Source: JALZKA01 sp963717635 (GTDB lineage Bacteria > Actinomycetota > Thermoleophilia > Solirubrobacterales > 70-9). Taken from it: a DNA stretch of 64,000 nt. Below are positions 42,327 to 51,685 of this stretch, in pieces; position 1 is the stretch's first letter, and every line of letters starts with the position of its first letter. The stretch covers positions 1,798,001 through 1,862,000 of the forward strand of contig OY970347.1 in NCBI GenBank assembly GCA_963717635.1, written 5' to 3'. Under the pieces are notes generated by a model that worked only from the letters and a program-made list of their open reading frames with translations, did no database searches and was not told the origin of the DNA. The position numbers and the translations under genes were made by a program.

Positions 42327-42519
42327 CGGCGAGTGCCTTCAGCTCCGAGATCGGCCGGCCGTCGCGGCCCGCCAGGTAGCAGGCAATCGGGGCCGCGGTT
42401 CGCTCCGAAGCGTGCGCGGCGACCGCCGCCAACTCCAGAAGCTCATCGACGGTGGTGGCGTTAGGGGCCTCCGTACCAATCGAGGCCGAGAACTGCTCGA
42501 TCCATTCCTGCGGCTTCAT
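42304..42519 (-). CDS. DUF6457-like small protein
   Basis: 71 residues, mostly helical (MKPQEWIEQFSASIG, LLELAAVAAHASERTAAPIA, ELKALADEV). It fits the small DUF6457 family that often lies beside molybdenum cofactor genes. SD GGAGG is 5 nt before ATG. An accessory role in Moco assembly is inferred from position only. Confidence 0.75.
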   Translation of the reverse strand: MKPQEWIEQFSASIGTEAPNATTVDELLELAAVAAHASERTAAPIACYLAGRDGRPISELKALADEVDSSG

Positions 42520-42520
42520 C

Positions 42521-43519
42521 TCATCCTCCGATCGCCGACATCGTCCTAGGCGGCGCGACGAAGCCGGGCTCGTTCACCCGGTGCTTCAGCTCCTTGCGCC
42601 AGGCGGCGTCGCGGATGATCGCGGCCAGCTCGGCGTCGCTCGCGCCGGCGCGAAGCGGCTCCCGCAGGTCCGTCTCGCGGATCGAGAACAGGCAGGTGCG
42701 GAGCTTGCCGTCGGCCGTCAGGCGCAGCCGGTTGCAATCGGCGCAGAAGGGTTCGGAGACCGGGTTCACGAACCCCAGCTCGCCACTGCCGTCCGCGAAG
42801 CGAAAGACGCGGGCCGTCGCGTGCGGCTCGCGCGGCAGCTCCTCGAGCGGCAGCCGCGCGTGGATCATCGCGCGCAGCTCCTCCCCGGTCAGCACCGCGT
42901 CCGGTTGCCAGGCGCGGTCGCCGTCGAGCGGCATGAATTCGATGAACCGCACCTGGAACTCGCGGCGCTGCGCGAGCTCACAGAAGCCCCAGACCTCGAC
43001 CTCGGTGAAGTCGCGCATCGCAACGGCGTTGATCTTGATCGGCCGCACGCCCTCGTGGGCGGCAATCGCTTCGAGCCCGCGCAATACCTGCGGCAGCGCG
43101 TCGCGGCGGGTGATCTCGTGAAAGCGGTCGCGCGCCAGCGAGTCGATCGAGACGTTGATCCGGTTGATCCCGGCGGCGACGATCGCATCGGCGTCGCGCT
43201 CGAGCAGGTAGCCGTTCGTAGTGACCGCCAAGTCTTCCAGGCCCTCGATCGCCCGGAGCATCCCGACGAGCCGGGGGAACTCGCGCCGCGCAAGCGGCTC
43301 GCCGCCGGTCAACCGGACGTCGCGGATCCCAAGCCCCACGAGCACCCGGAGGAGGCGCTCGATCTCCTCGAAGGTCAGCACGTCGGAGCGGTCGAGCCAC
43401 TCCATTCCCTCGGCCGGCATGCAGTAGCGGCAGCGGAAATTGCAGCGATCCGTGACCGAAACCCGGAGGTCAGTGAGGCGTCTATTGTGTGCGTCGACCA
43501 GGGAATCGGGTGCGTTCAT
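42521..43519 (-). CDS. moaA: GTP 3',8-cyclase
   Basis: 332 residues. Radical-SAM Cys triad CNFRCRYC (about 27-34), SAM/GTP motifs TGGEPLARREFPRLV and ITTNG-equivalent (VTTNGYLLER), the second Fe-S site CADCNRLRLTADGKLRTC and the C-terminal Gly-Gly tail (AIGG) needed for GTP binding are all present. It performs the first step of Moco synthesis. ATG 43519 is chosen by length and the DAHNRRLTDLRVSVTDRC alignment; a longer frame to 43729 lacks support. Confidence 0.95.
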   Translation of the reverse strand: MNAPDSLVDAHNRRLTDLRVSVTDRCNFRCRYCMPAEGMEWLDRSDVLTFEEIERLLRVLVGLGIRDVRLTGGEPLARREFPRLVGMLRAIEGLEDLAVTTNGYLLERDADAIVAAGINRINVSIDSLARDRFHEITRRDALPQVLRGLEAIAAHEGVRPIKINAVAMRDFTEVEVWGFCELAQRREFQVRFIEFMPLDGDRAWQPDAVLTGEELRAMIHARLPLEELPREPHATARVFRFADGSGELGFVNPVSEPFCADCNRLRLTADGKLRTCLFSIRETDLREPLRAGASDAELAAIIRDAAWRKELKHRVNEPGFVAPPRTMSAIGG

Positions 43520-43559
43520 CCAGGGACATGATGACGACCCGCCGACATTTGGAGGGATT

Positions 43560-44957
43560 GTGAAGTTGAGTCGGGGTTCGGGTAAGCGCGTCGCTGCCTG
43601 CTGCGCGGGTTTGGCCACCATCGCTTTCGTGATCGCGAGCGCCGCGGCGGCACCGGGCGGCCTGCGGGAGGTAGAGGAACAGGGTGCGGCATCGCTGTCC
43701 AACGCCGAGGGCGTGGCGGTATCGCCCAACGGTAGGTACGTCTACGGTGTCGGCTTCGCCTCCGACGACGTCGTCGCGTTCGCGCGGAACGCGAGCACCG
43801 GCGCGATCACCTTCGACAACGCCGTCGACGGATCGGTGGACGGCCTCGACGGGCCCAACGGTGTCGCCGTCGCACCTGACGGTGACCACCTCTACGTCCC
43901 CGGCGACAACTCCGACACGATCCACACGTTCGAGGTCCAGCCCGACGGCGACCTCAACAACATCGACTCCGAACTCGACAACGACGGGGCCATCGACGGA
44001 CTTGAGGGCGCCTTCGACGCGATCGTCAGTCCCAACGGCGACCACGTCTACGTGACCGGCGCCGCCGAGGACAAGATCGGGGCGTTCCATCGCGGGTCCG
44101 ACGGCGAGCTGGCTTGGTTCGACACCTATATCGATGGCCTCGAGGACATCGTCAACCTCGACGACCCGCGCGGCATCGCGATGTCGCCGAACGGCAAGAA
44201 CCTCTACGTCGCCAGCAACGACGACGGGGCGGTCCTCACGTTCCGCAGCTTCCCCGACACGGGCCAGCTCGACTTCGTCGAGTCCGACGCCGGGTTCTTC
44301 AGCCCCGTCAACGACGTCGAAGTCTCCCGGGACGGTACCCGCGTCTACGCCGCCTTCGACTCGGGCGTCCGCACGTTCCGGCGCAACACCAGCACCGGCG
44401 CGCTGAGCCTGATCGGGCTGACGCCGAGCGACCCACCCGCGGAGCCGCTGGCGTCGGTGTTCGGCTTGGCCGCTTCTCCCGACGGCGGCCACGTCTACGC
44501 GTCGGTCGACTCGCTCGACGAGGGTGTCGCGACGCTCCGGACCCGCGCGAACGCAGCGCTCGACTACCAGGAGCTGGACAGCATCTCCGAATTCATTGAC
44601 CCCAGCGACGTAGCGGTCTCGGGCGACGGCCGCCACGTCTACCTCTCCGGCGGCTCCGTGGGCGACGGCCACATCGCCGCCTACTCGCGCCAGCCCGAGG
44701 TGGACCTGCGCGGCAAGCGCAAGCAGGGTGCCAACAAGCTGGTCGTCAAGGCCGATTGCACCGCGGACTGCCGGGTGACGCTGAAGGCCAAGGGCTACAA
44801 GACGGTCCGCAAGCAGCTCAAGGCAACCCGCAAGCCCAGGCGCCTCGTACTGAAGGCCAAGGGCGACGGTCCGAGTGGCGAGAAGACCACCGCCAAGGCC
44901 AAGGCCAGGGCCGGCAACCGCAGCGACGCCGACAAGCTCAAGATCAAGTTCAGGTAG
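43560..44957 (+). CDS. Secreted beta-propeller protein with Lys-rich tail
   Basis: 465 residues. Signal peptide (about 1-32, VAACCAGLATIAFVIASAAA) followed by about seven lactonase/YVTN-like blades, each with a (V/A)SPNGxxVYVxG core (for example VSPNGRYVYGVG, MSPNGKNLYVAS). The last 80 residues are highly basic (KLVVKADCTADCRVTLKAKG and KTTAKAKARAG). It is probably surface-exposed or wall-associated; enzymatic activity not evident. GTG start with GGAGG 4 nt upstream; divergent from moaA. Confidence 0.75.
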   Translation: MKLSRGSGKRVAACCAGLATIAFVIASAAAAPGGLREVEEQGAASLSNAEGVAVSPNGRYVYGVGFASDDVVAFARNASTGAITFDNAVDGSVDGLDGPNGVAVAPDGDHLYVPGDNSDTIHTFEVQPDGDLNNIDSELDNDGAIDGLEGAFDAIVSPNGDHVYVTGAAEDKIGAFHRGSDGELAWFDTYIDGLEDIVNLDDPRGIAMSPNGKNLYVASNDDGAVLTFRSFPDTGQLDFVESDAGFFSPVNDVEVSRDGTRVYAAFDSGVRTFRRNTSTGALSLIGLTPSDPPAEPLASVFGLAASPDGGHVYASVDSLDEGVATLRTRANAALDYQELDSISEFIDPSDVAVSGDGRHVYLSGGSVGDGHIAAYSRQPEVDLRGKRKQGANKLVVKADCTADCRVTLKAKGYKTVRKQLKATRKPRRLVLKAKGDGPSGEKTTAKAKARAGNRSDADKLKIKFR

Positions 44958-44967
44958 CGGACGCACA

Positions 44968-44996
44968 GGCCGGGCGGCACTAACCTCCGCCCGGCC
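44968..44996. terminator. GC-rich hairpin between propeller gene and leader peptide
   Basis: A perfect 10-bp stem (GGCCGGGCGG at 44968-44977, CCGCCCGGCC at 44987-44996) with loop CACTAACCT. It ends 1 nt before the ATG of a 28-codon ORF and contains a TAACCT -10-like word in its loop. It could terminate the propeller gene or control the next one. Confidence 0.5.
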
Positions 44997-44997
44997 C

Positions 44998-45084
44998 ATG
45001 TCCTCGCTCGCCAAGGCCAGCCTGCTGCTGTTCGCAGTGCTCGCGCTCGTCGCGGCCCGTGCCGGGCGCCCGGTCGAGGCCTGA
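44998..45084 (+). CDS. Putative 28-residue hydrophobic leader peptide
   Basis: MSSLAKASLLLFAVLALVAA followed by RAGRPVEA and TGA. One hydrophobic segment. Its stop is immediately followed by the GTG of the amidotransferase gene, so it may be a translation-coupling leader or a small membrane peptide. No homologue is claimed; low confidence. Confidence 0.3.
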   Translation: MSSLAKASLLLFAVLALVAARAGRPVEA

Positions 45085-45804
45085 GTGCGCGTTCTCGCGA
45101 TCTCCCACCAGCCGGACGCCGGGCCCGGGGTCTTCGCCGACGAGGTCCGAGCGCGCGGCCACGAGCTCGACGAATGGCCCCTGCCCGGCGGTGACCCGGC
45201 GCCCGCCGACCCGGCCGGCTATGACGCCGTCATCACGTTCGGCGGCTCGATGCACGCGGACGAGCAGGCTGACCACCCGTGGCTGGCAGCAGAGAAGCTC
45301 CTGCTGCGTGGACTGATCGAGGGCGGCGTGCCGCTCCTGGGTGTCTGCCTCGGCTCACAGCTCGTAGCCGAGGCCGCCGGCGCCCCGGTCGAGCCCGCGC
45401 CCGCGCCCGAGATTGGCTGGCTCGAGGTCGAGTTGACCGCCGACGGCGCGGCCGACCCGCTGCTGGCGCCGCTGGCGCCGGGGTTCACGGCATTCCAGTG
45501 GCACAGCTACCGCTCACCGCTGCCGGCGGCGGCAGTGGCACTCGCACACAGCCCAATCGCGCTCCAGGCGTTTCGTGCCGGCGAGCGGGCTTGGGGAATC
45601 CAGTTTCACGCCGAGGTGACAGAGCGCGACGCGCTCGGCTGGACCGCGCGCTACGAGGAGGACCCCAAGGCGGTCGAGATCGGACTCGACCCCGACGAGC
45701 TGATGGGCTCGATCCGCGAGCACATCAAGGGCTGGAACCGGCTCGGCCGGGCGCTTTGCGGCAGGTTTCTCGACGTCGCGGGTGGGTTTCACCGGGGACG
45801 TTGA
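45085..45804 (+). CDS. Class I glutamine amidotransferase-like protein
   Basis: 239 residues. GATase fold: ITFGGSMHADEQADHPWL, nucleophile GVCLGSQLVAEAAG (Cys about 89), and His-Glu in GIQFHAEVTERD (about 173-175). No synthase domain is attached. It resembles GMP synthase-like amidotransferases (GATase1_GMPS-like) that may act on gamma-glutamyl compounds; the acceptor is unknown. It adjoins, convergently, an operon with a second amidotransferase-like PuuD gene. Confidence 0.85.
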   Translation: MRVLAISHQPDAGPGVFADEVRARGHELDEWPLPGGDPAPADPAGYDAVITFGGSMHADEQADHPWLAAEKLLLRGLIEGGVPLLGVCLGSQLVAEAAGAPVEPAPAPEIGWLEVELTADGAADPLLAPLAPGFTAFQWHSYRSPLPAAAVALAHSPIALQAFRAGERAWGIQFHAEVTERDALGWTARYEEDPKAVEIGLDPDELMGSIREHIKGWNRLGRALCGRFLDVAGGFHRGR

Positions 45805-45820
45805 CGCCCGTGTCCCGAAT

Positions 45821-46569
<749 letters not shown>

Positions 46570-46570
<1 letters not shown>

Positions 46571-47931
46571 CAGGCCTCTTCGGTCGCGTAAAAGACGTTC
46601 TTGACCTCGGTGTAGTGATCGAGCGCGTCAGGTCCGAGCTCGCGACCGACGCCCGACTGCTTGAAGCCGCCGAACGGCGTCGTCACCCGGACCGAGCTGT
46701 TCGAGTTGATCGAGATCACGCCGGTCTCCAGGGCGCGGGCTACGCGCAGCGCGCGGGCGCCGTCACCGGTCCAGACCGAGCCCGACAGCCCGTAGATCGT
46801 GTCGTTGGCGAGGGCGACCGCCTCGGCCTCGCCGTCGAACGGGATCACGCAAACGACCGGCCCGAAGATCTCCTCCCGGGCGGCACGATCGTCGTTCGAG
46901 ACCGGCGCCAGCACCGTCGGCGGGAACCAGTATCCGGGGCCGTCCGGGGTGGGACCGCGGAATGCGACCGGCGCGCCGTTGGGCACGTACGCGGCCACCG
47001 CATCGCGCTGATCCGCGGAGATCAGGGGCCCCATCTGGGTTGCATCGTCGAGCGGGTCGCCGACCCGCATGGCCTTCACCGCGGTCTCGAGCGCCGCTGT
47101 GAACCGGTCCATCGCGCTGCGCTCGACCAGGATCCGCGAGCGCGCGCAGCAGTCCTGCCCGGCGTTGCCGAAGACGGCTCCGGGGGCCGCCGCGGCGGCG
47201 GCCTCGATGTCGGCGTCCGCGAACACCACGTTCGCCGACTTTCCTCCAAGCTCGAGCGTCACGCGCTTGATCGTGGCCGCCGCTCCGGCGGCGATTCCGC
47301 GTCCCACCTCGGTCGATCCGGTGAACGCGATCTTGGCCACGTCCGGATGCTCGACCAGCCGCGCTCCGCAGACCGAACCCGGTCCGGCGACGACGTTGAG
47401 AACGCCCTCGGGAAGCCCCGCGTCGAGCGCGATTCGCTCGAGCTCCAGAGCCGAGAGGGGCGTCAGCTCGGCCGGCTTGAGGACAACCGTGTTGCCCGCC
47501 GCCAGCGCGGGCGCGACCTTCCAGGACGCGATCACCAACGGGAAGTTCCACGGAACGATCAGGCCGACGACGCCGAGCGGCTCGCGGAAGGTCATGTCGA
47601 CGCCGCCGGCGACCGGGATCGTCCGCCCGAGCAGGCGCTCCGGGGCGCCCGCGTAGTAGCGGAAGCATGCACCCACCATCGCGATCTCGCCGCGCGCATC
47701 GCCGATCGGCTTCCCGGCATTGCGGGCCTCGATCGTCGCCAGCTCGGCCGCTTCGGCCTCGAGCGCATCCGCGAGCTTGAGCAGGGCCGCCGCCCGCTCG
47801 GCCGGCTCGATCGCACGCCACCCGGGGTAGGCCGCCCTGGCCGCGGCAACCGCCGCGTCGACCTCCGCGGCGCCGGCCCGCGGCACCTCGGCCATGACCT
47901 TCTCGGTCGCCGGCTCGATGACCTCGATCAC
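46570..47931 (-). CDS. Aldehyde dehydrogenase (PuuC/betaine-aldehyde type)
   Basis: 453 residues. NAD site PWNFPLVIASWKVAPALAAG, FTGSTEVG, catalytic Glu in LELGGKSANVVF and nucleophile Cys in NAGQDCCARSR; closing FGGFKQSGVGRE. By context it oxidises an aminoaldehyde or gamma-glutamyl-aminoaldehyde formed from an amine. GTG start overlaps the amidohydrolase stop (GTGA). Confidence 0.9.
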
Positions 47932-48650
47932 GCCGCCACCCTGGTCCGAGCGGAATCCACCAATGCCCCGATCACCCTGCTCTCCTGATCCTCCTCCGGG
48001 TGCCAGAGGACGCCCAGCGCGAAGCGGCAACCGGGCAGCTCGATGGCCTCGACCACTTCGTCGGGCTCCGACCACCCGCTGGCCAGTAGACCGTCGCCCA
48101 GCCGCTCGACGCCCTGATGGTGGTGGGACTTGACCGCGAGCCGCTCCGCGCCCGCCGCGCGAGCGGCGAGCGAGCCCGGCGCCAGCCGAACCTCGTGGTC
48201 GCCGAACGCGCCCGGTGTGTGGCGGTGCCGGTCGGAGCCAATCCGGTCGGGAAGGTTCTGCTCGATCGTGCCGCCACAGGCGACGTTCAACATCTCCATG
48301 CCGCGGCAAGCGCCCAGCACGGGCATGTCGCGGTCGAGGGCGGCGCGCGCGAGGGCCAGCTCGAATGCGTCGCGCTCCGGCCGGGTTCCGTACGTCTCCG
48401 GATGCCGCTCGGCACCGTAGGTCGCGGGGTCGATGTCCGAGCCTCCGGCGAGGAACAGCGCGTCCAGGCGGTCGAGTACCGCCGTCGGATCGTTCGTCGC
48501 GGCTGGATCCGGCGGCAGGAGAAGGGCGACCGCCCCGGCCCCTTGGACCGAGGTCGCGTACGACCGTGGCGCCATCGTGACCGTGTCCTCCCATGGCCCC
48601 CAGCGCACCGTTTCGACGGCGGCGCAAACGCCGACTACGGGCGCGGTCAC
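47928..48650 (-). CDS. PuuD-like gamma-glutamyl hydrolase (peptidase C26)
   Basis: 240 residues. Class I amidotransferase-like hydrolase: LFLAGGSDIDPATYG, nucleophile GACRGMEMLNVACGG (Cys about 114), HSHHHQG-type segment (SHHHQGVERLG) and GVLWHPEED (His/Glu). In the Puu route PuuD removes the gamma-glutamyl group; the same is likely here. GTG start overlaps the synthetase stop by 4 bases. Confidence 0.87.
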   Translation of the reverse strand: MTAPVVGVCAAVETVRWGPWEDTVTMAPRSYATSVQGAGAVALLLPPDPAATNDPTAVLDRLDALFLAGGSDIDPATYGAERHPETYGTRPERDAFELALARAALDRDMPVLGACRGMEMLNVACGGTIEQNLPDRIGSDRHRHTPGAFGDHEVRLAPGSLAARAAGAERLAVKSHHHQGVERLGDGLLASGWSEPDEVVEAIELPGCRFALGVLWHPEEDQESRVIGALVDSARTRVAA

Positions 48651-49978
48651 AGCCGCTCGAAGCCCCGGTACCGCTCCCAGTCGGTGACGGTGGCCTCGAA
48701 GGCGGTCAACTCGACCTGAGCGCGGTTCAAATAGTGGTCCACGACCTCCTGCCCGAACGCGTCGCGGACCAGCTCGCTGCCGGCGAACAGATCACGGGCC
48801 TCGTACATGTTGGTGGGGACGTGTTGCTTGTCGGAGGTGTAGGCGTTGCCTTCCATGGGCGGCTCGAGGGCGAGCTCCGCATCGATGCCGTTGAGGCCCG
48901 CAGCGATCATCCCGGCCAGCGCGAGATACGGGTTCACATCCGCCCCCGGCAATCGGTTCTCGACCCGCAGCCCTTCGCCGTGGCCGACGACGCGCATCGA
49001 GCAGGTGCGGTTGTCATTGCCCCAGGCCACTGCGGTCGGCGCGAACGAGCCCTCGGCGAAGCGCTTATAGGAGTTGATGTGCGGCGCGTAGAGCAGGGTC
49101 AGGTCACACAGTCCCGCGAGCTGGCCGGCGACGAAGTGCTCAAACATCTGCCGGTCGGCGGCGAACGCGTTACCGCCGCCCTCCTGCGCCAGCGAGCAGT
49201 GGATGTGGCAGGAGCTGCCCTCGAGCTCGTTGAACTTCGCCATGAACGTGATCGAATGCCCCTCCTGGGCGGCGATCTCCTTGGCGCCGTTCTTGTAGAT
49301 CGCGTGGTCGTCGGCGACGCCCAGCGCCTCGCCGTAGTGGAAGTTGATCTCGTGCTGGCCGAGGTTGCACTCGCCCTTCGAGTTCTCGACCGTCATCCCG
49401 GCCCCGGCCATCTCGTTGCGGATCCGCCGCAGGAGCGGCTCGACCCGGGCGCCGCCGAGCATGGAGTAGTCGTTGTTGTAGAGGTTGGCCGGCTCGAGGT
49501 CGCGATACGCCTTGTGCCACGCCTCCTCGTACGTGTCGCGGAAGACGATGAACTCCAGCTCGGTTCCGGCATTCGCCACCAGGCCGCGCTCGGCAAGGCG
49601 CGCGAGCTGCCGGCGCAGGATCTGCCGCGGCGAGGCGACCACGTCGTTGCCGTCCGCCCACGCCAGGTCAGCCATCACCAGCACGGTGCCGGGGTGCCAC
49701 GGGATCGGGCGCAGCGTGTCGAGGTCCGGCTTCATCTCGAAGTCGCCGTAGCCGCGCGCCCACGACGCCATCGCGTAACCGGCGACGGTGTTCATCTCGA
49801 CGTCGACAGCGAGCAGGTAGTTGCAGCCCTCGGCGCCGTGCTCTAGGACCTGATCGAGGAAATACGAGGCGGTCAGCCGCTTGCCCTGGAGCCGTCCCTC
49901 CATGTCCGCGATCACCAGCAGCACGGTGTCGACGGTGCCCGCCTCCGCCTCCTTGCGCAGTTCGTCAACCGAGAGCAT
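48647..49978 (-). CDS. Glutamine-synthetase-like gamma-glutamyl-amine ligase (PuuA/GlnA3 type)
   Basis: 443 residues, GS fold: N-terminal beta-grasp (about 1-110), then catalytic domain with GTELEFIVFRDTYEEAW, NSKGECNLGQHEINF (metal-binding Glu), TFMAKFNELEGSSCHIHCS (His/ATP site) and NRTCSMRV, VENRLPGADVNPYLALAG. The spacing is that of gamma-glutamylpolyamine ligases rather than GlnA. It would attach glutamate to an amine such as putrescine for catabolism. SD GGAG-like before ATG. First enzyme gene after the permease. Confidence 0.85.
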   Translation of the reverse strand: MLSVDELRKEAEAGTVDTVLLVIADMEGRLQGKRLTASYFLDQVLEHGAEGCNYLLAVDVEMNTVAGYAMASWARGYGDFEMKPDLDTLRPIPWHPGTVLVMADLAWADGNDVVASPRQILRRQLARLAERGLVANAGTELEFIVFRDTYEEAWHKAYRDLEPANLYNNDYSMLGGARVEPLLRRIRNEMAGAGMTVENSKGECNLGQHEINFHYGEALGVADDHAIYKNGAKEIAAQEGHSITFMAKFNELEGSSCHIHCSLAQEGGGNAFAADRQMFEHFVAGQLAGLCDLTLLYAPHINSYKRFAEGSFAPTAVAWGNDNRTCSMRVVGHGEGLRVENRLPGADVNPYLALAGMIAAGLNGIDAELALEPPMEGNAYTSDKQHVPTNMYEARDLFAGSELVRDAFGQEVVDHYLNRAQVELTAFEATVTDWERYRGFERL

Positions 49979-50016
49979 CCCGCTCCACTCCCTTCACGGC
50001 ATCGCTCCGACGTCGG

Positions 50017-51597
50017 TCAGTCGCGTGTGACTTCGTCCTCCTCGAGCGTGCTGACCGGGCCGGTATACGTGTCCTTGGCCGAGACCAGGTACCAGACCCC
50101 GAAGATCAGCGGGATCAGGATCGCCAGCGGCGTGTAGTTGAACAGGCTCGAGTCGAAATCGTCGTTCCAAGGCAGGCCGGTCGGTGTGTACGGCAGGTTG
50201 AGTGCGAAGACGACGAGCACCACGAACGCGATCGCGAGGGAATTCACCACCTTGTAGCGGCGGCCCAGGGTCCACGGTCCGGGCTCGAATGCATCGCCCT
50301 TCCGCAGCCTCAGATAGACCGGGATGATGTACGCGAGGTAGAGCCCCACGGTGCAGATCCCGGTCAGCGCGAAGAACGCGAACGGGTAGTCGTTCTTGCC
50401 GAACAGGGCTGGGATCGCGATCACCAGCGAGAAGAACGACACCGCGATCACGGCGTTGAATGGCACTCGAGCCCTGTTGACTCGGCCGAAAATGCTCCAG
50501 CCCGGCATCGCCCGGTCGCGCGAGAAGGCGTACCAGGTGCGCGAGGCGCTGGTTAGACCCGCGGCGCCGCAGAACAGCTGCCCGACGACGGCGATCAGGA
50601 TCACCATTTTCCCCGCCCAAGAGTCCATCGAGCTTTCGAAGATCGCGAACACGGTCCCGGCGCCCTCGTTCACCGCGTCGACGTCGGTGGCAGCGAACAG
50701 GAAGGCGAGCAGCACGAACCAGCCGATCAGCGCTGAGAAGAAGATCGAGCGCCAGACCCCCTGGGCCGCGGCCTTCGCGGCGCCGCGGGTTTCCTCGGCG
50801 GTGTGCGCCGACGCGTCATAGCCCGTCTGGGTGTACATCGTCAGCAGGAATCCGATTGGCAGGACCAGGAACCAGAAGTAGAGGCTGCTGGTCGACCCGC
50901 CATCGAAGCCGGAGTTGTTGATGCGCTCTCCGAACACGAAGCTGAAGCTCTGGTGGTCGTCGGGAACGAAGATCAACAGGCCGAGGATCACCGCCACGCC
51001 CGCCAGGTGCCAGCCGACCGAAATCTGGTTGAGGAGCGCCAGAGCCCGGTCCGCGAAGATGTTGAGGACCGTGTAGAGCAGCAGGATCAGCGCGAAAAGG
51101 AACCACGTCTCGCCGAGGATGTGGACGTCGTCTCCGAAGTTGATGCCGAGGATGTCGAGCGCGTAGAGGCCAAGCAACGCGTTGAGGAACAACGCAGCGC
51201 CGTAGGCAACCGAGGCAACGATCCCGATCAGCCCGACGATGTTGAACCAGCCCGTCATCCAGCTCCAGCCCGGGCCGCCGAGCTCGTTTGCCCACCAGTA
51301 GGGCCCGCCGGCGGTCGGGTACTTCGAGGTGAGCTCCGCCATCGAGAACCCGACCATCAGAACGAAGAAGCACAGCACGGGCCAGCCGATCGAGACGGCG
51401 ATCGGCCCGCCATTCTGCCACGCGAACGGGAACGCGGTAAAGACGCCCGCCAGGACCGAGATGATCGTGAACGAGATCGCGAAGTTCGTGAACCCTGACC
51501 AGGCCCTGGACAGCTCCTGCTTGTAACCCATGTCGGCGAGCCGTTGCTCGTCGGCGCTCAGCGGGGGCCCGGACCTTCCGACTTCGCTCGACTCCAT
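50017..51597 (-). CDS. APC-superfamily amino acid/amine permease
   Basis: 526 residues with about 12-14 membrane helices. APC features: SGFTNFAISFTIISVLAGVF, MAELTSKYPTAGGPYWWANE and TGYDASAHTAEETRGAAKAA. This subgroup (GabP/UGA-like) carries GABA, choline or polyamine-type amines, which suits the downstream gamma-glutamyl ligase. ATG preceded by GGGAGACGAGG. First gene of the leftward unit. Confidence 0.87.
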   Translation of the reverse strand: MESSEVGRSGPPLSADEQRLADMGYKQELSRAWSGFTNFAISFTIISVLAGVFTAFPFAWQNGGPIAVSIGWPVLCFFVLMVGFSMAELTSKYPTAGGPYWWANELGGPGWSWMTGWFNIVGLIGIVASVAYGAALFLNALLGLYALDILGINFGDDVHILGETWFLFALILLLYTVLNIFADRALALLNQISVGWHLAGVAVILGLLIFVPDDHQSFSFVFGERINNSGFDGGSTSSLYFWFLVLPIGFLLTMYTQTGYDASAHTAEETRGAAKAAAQGVWRSIFFSALIGWFVLLAFLFAATDVDAVNEGAGTVFAIFESSMDSWAGKMVILIAVVGQLFCGAAGLTSASRTWYAFSRDRAMPGWSIFGRVNRARVPFNAVIAVSFFSLVIAIPALFGKNDYPFAFFALTGICTVGLYLAYIIPVYLRLRKGDAFEPGPWTLGRRYKVVNSLAIAFVVLVVFALNLPYTPTGLPWNDDFDSSLFNYTPLAILIPLIFGVWYLVSAKDTYTGPVSTLEEDEVTRD

Positions 51598-51632
51598 CCT
51601 CGTCTCCCATCTCAGCGGATATTGGCCACAAT

Positions 51633-51649
51633 GGTCTGATCTTCCGACC
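51633..51649. promoter_or_regulatory. Candidate GntR/FCD operator between permease and oxidase
   Basis: GGTCTGATCTTCCGACC contains an inverted GGTC...GACC pair and GGTCTGATC, one base from the GGTCnGACC form bound by many FadR-subfamily regulators. It lies in the 88-bp divergent region. The GntR gene at 54321-55037 is the likely binder. Inference only. Confidence 0.35.
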
Positions 51650-51685
51650 TATTGATGACGCGACCATATGCGGAGCGGTGGACGC

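Noticed and set aside
43519..43560. Molybdenum-cofactor riboswitch before moaA
   Set aside because: The gap to the divergent gene is 40 bp, too short for the Moco RNA motif.
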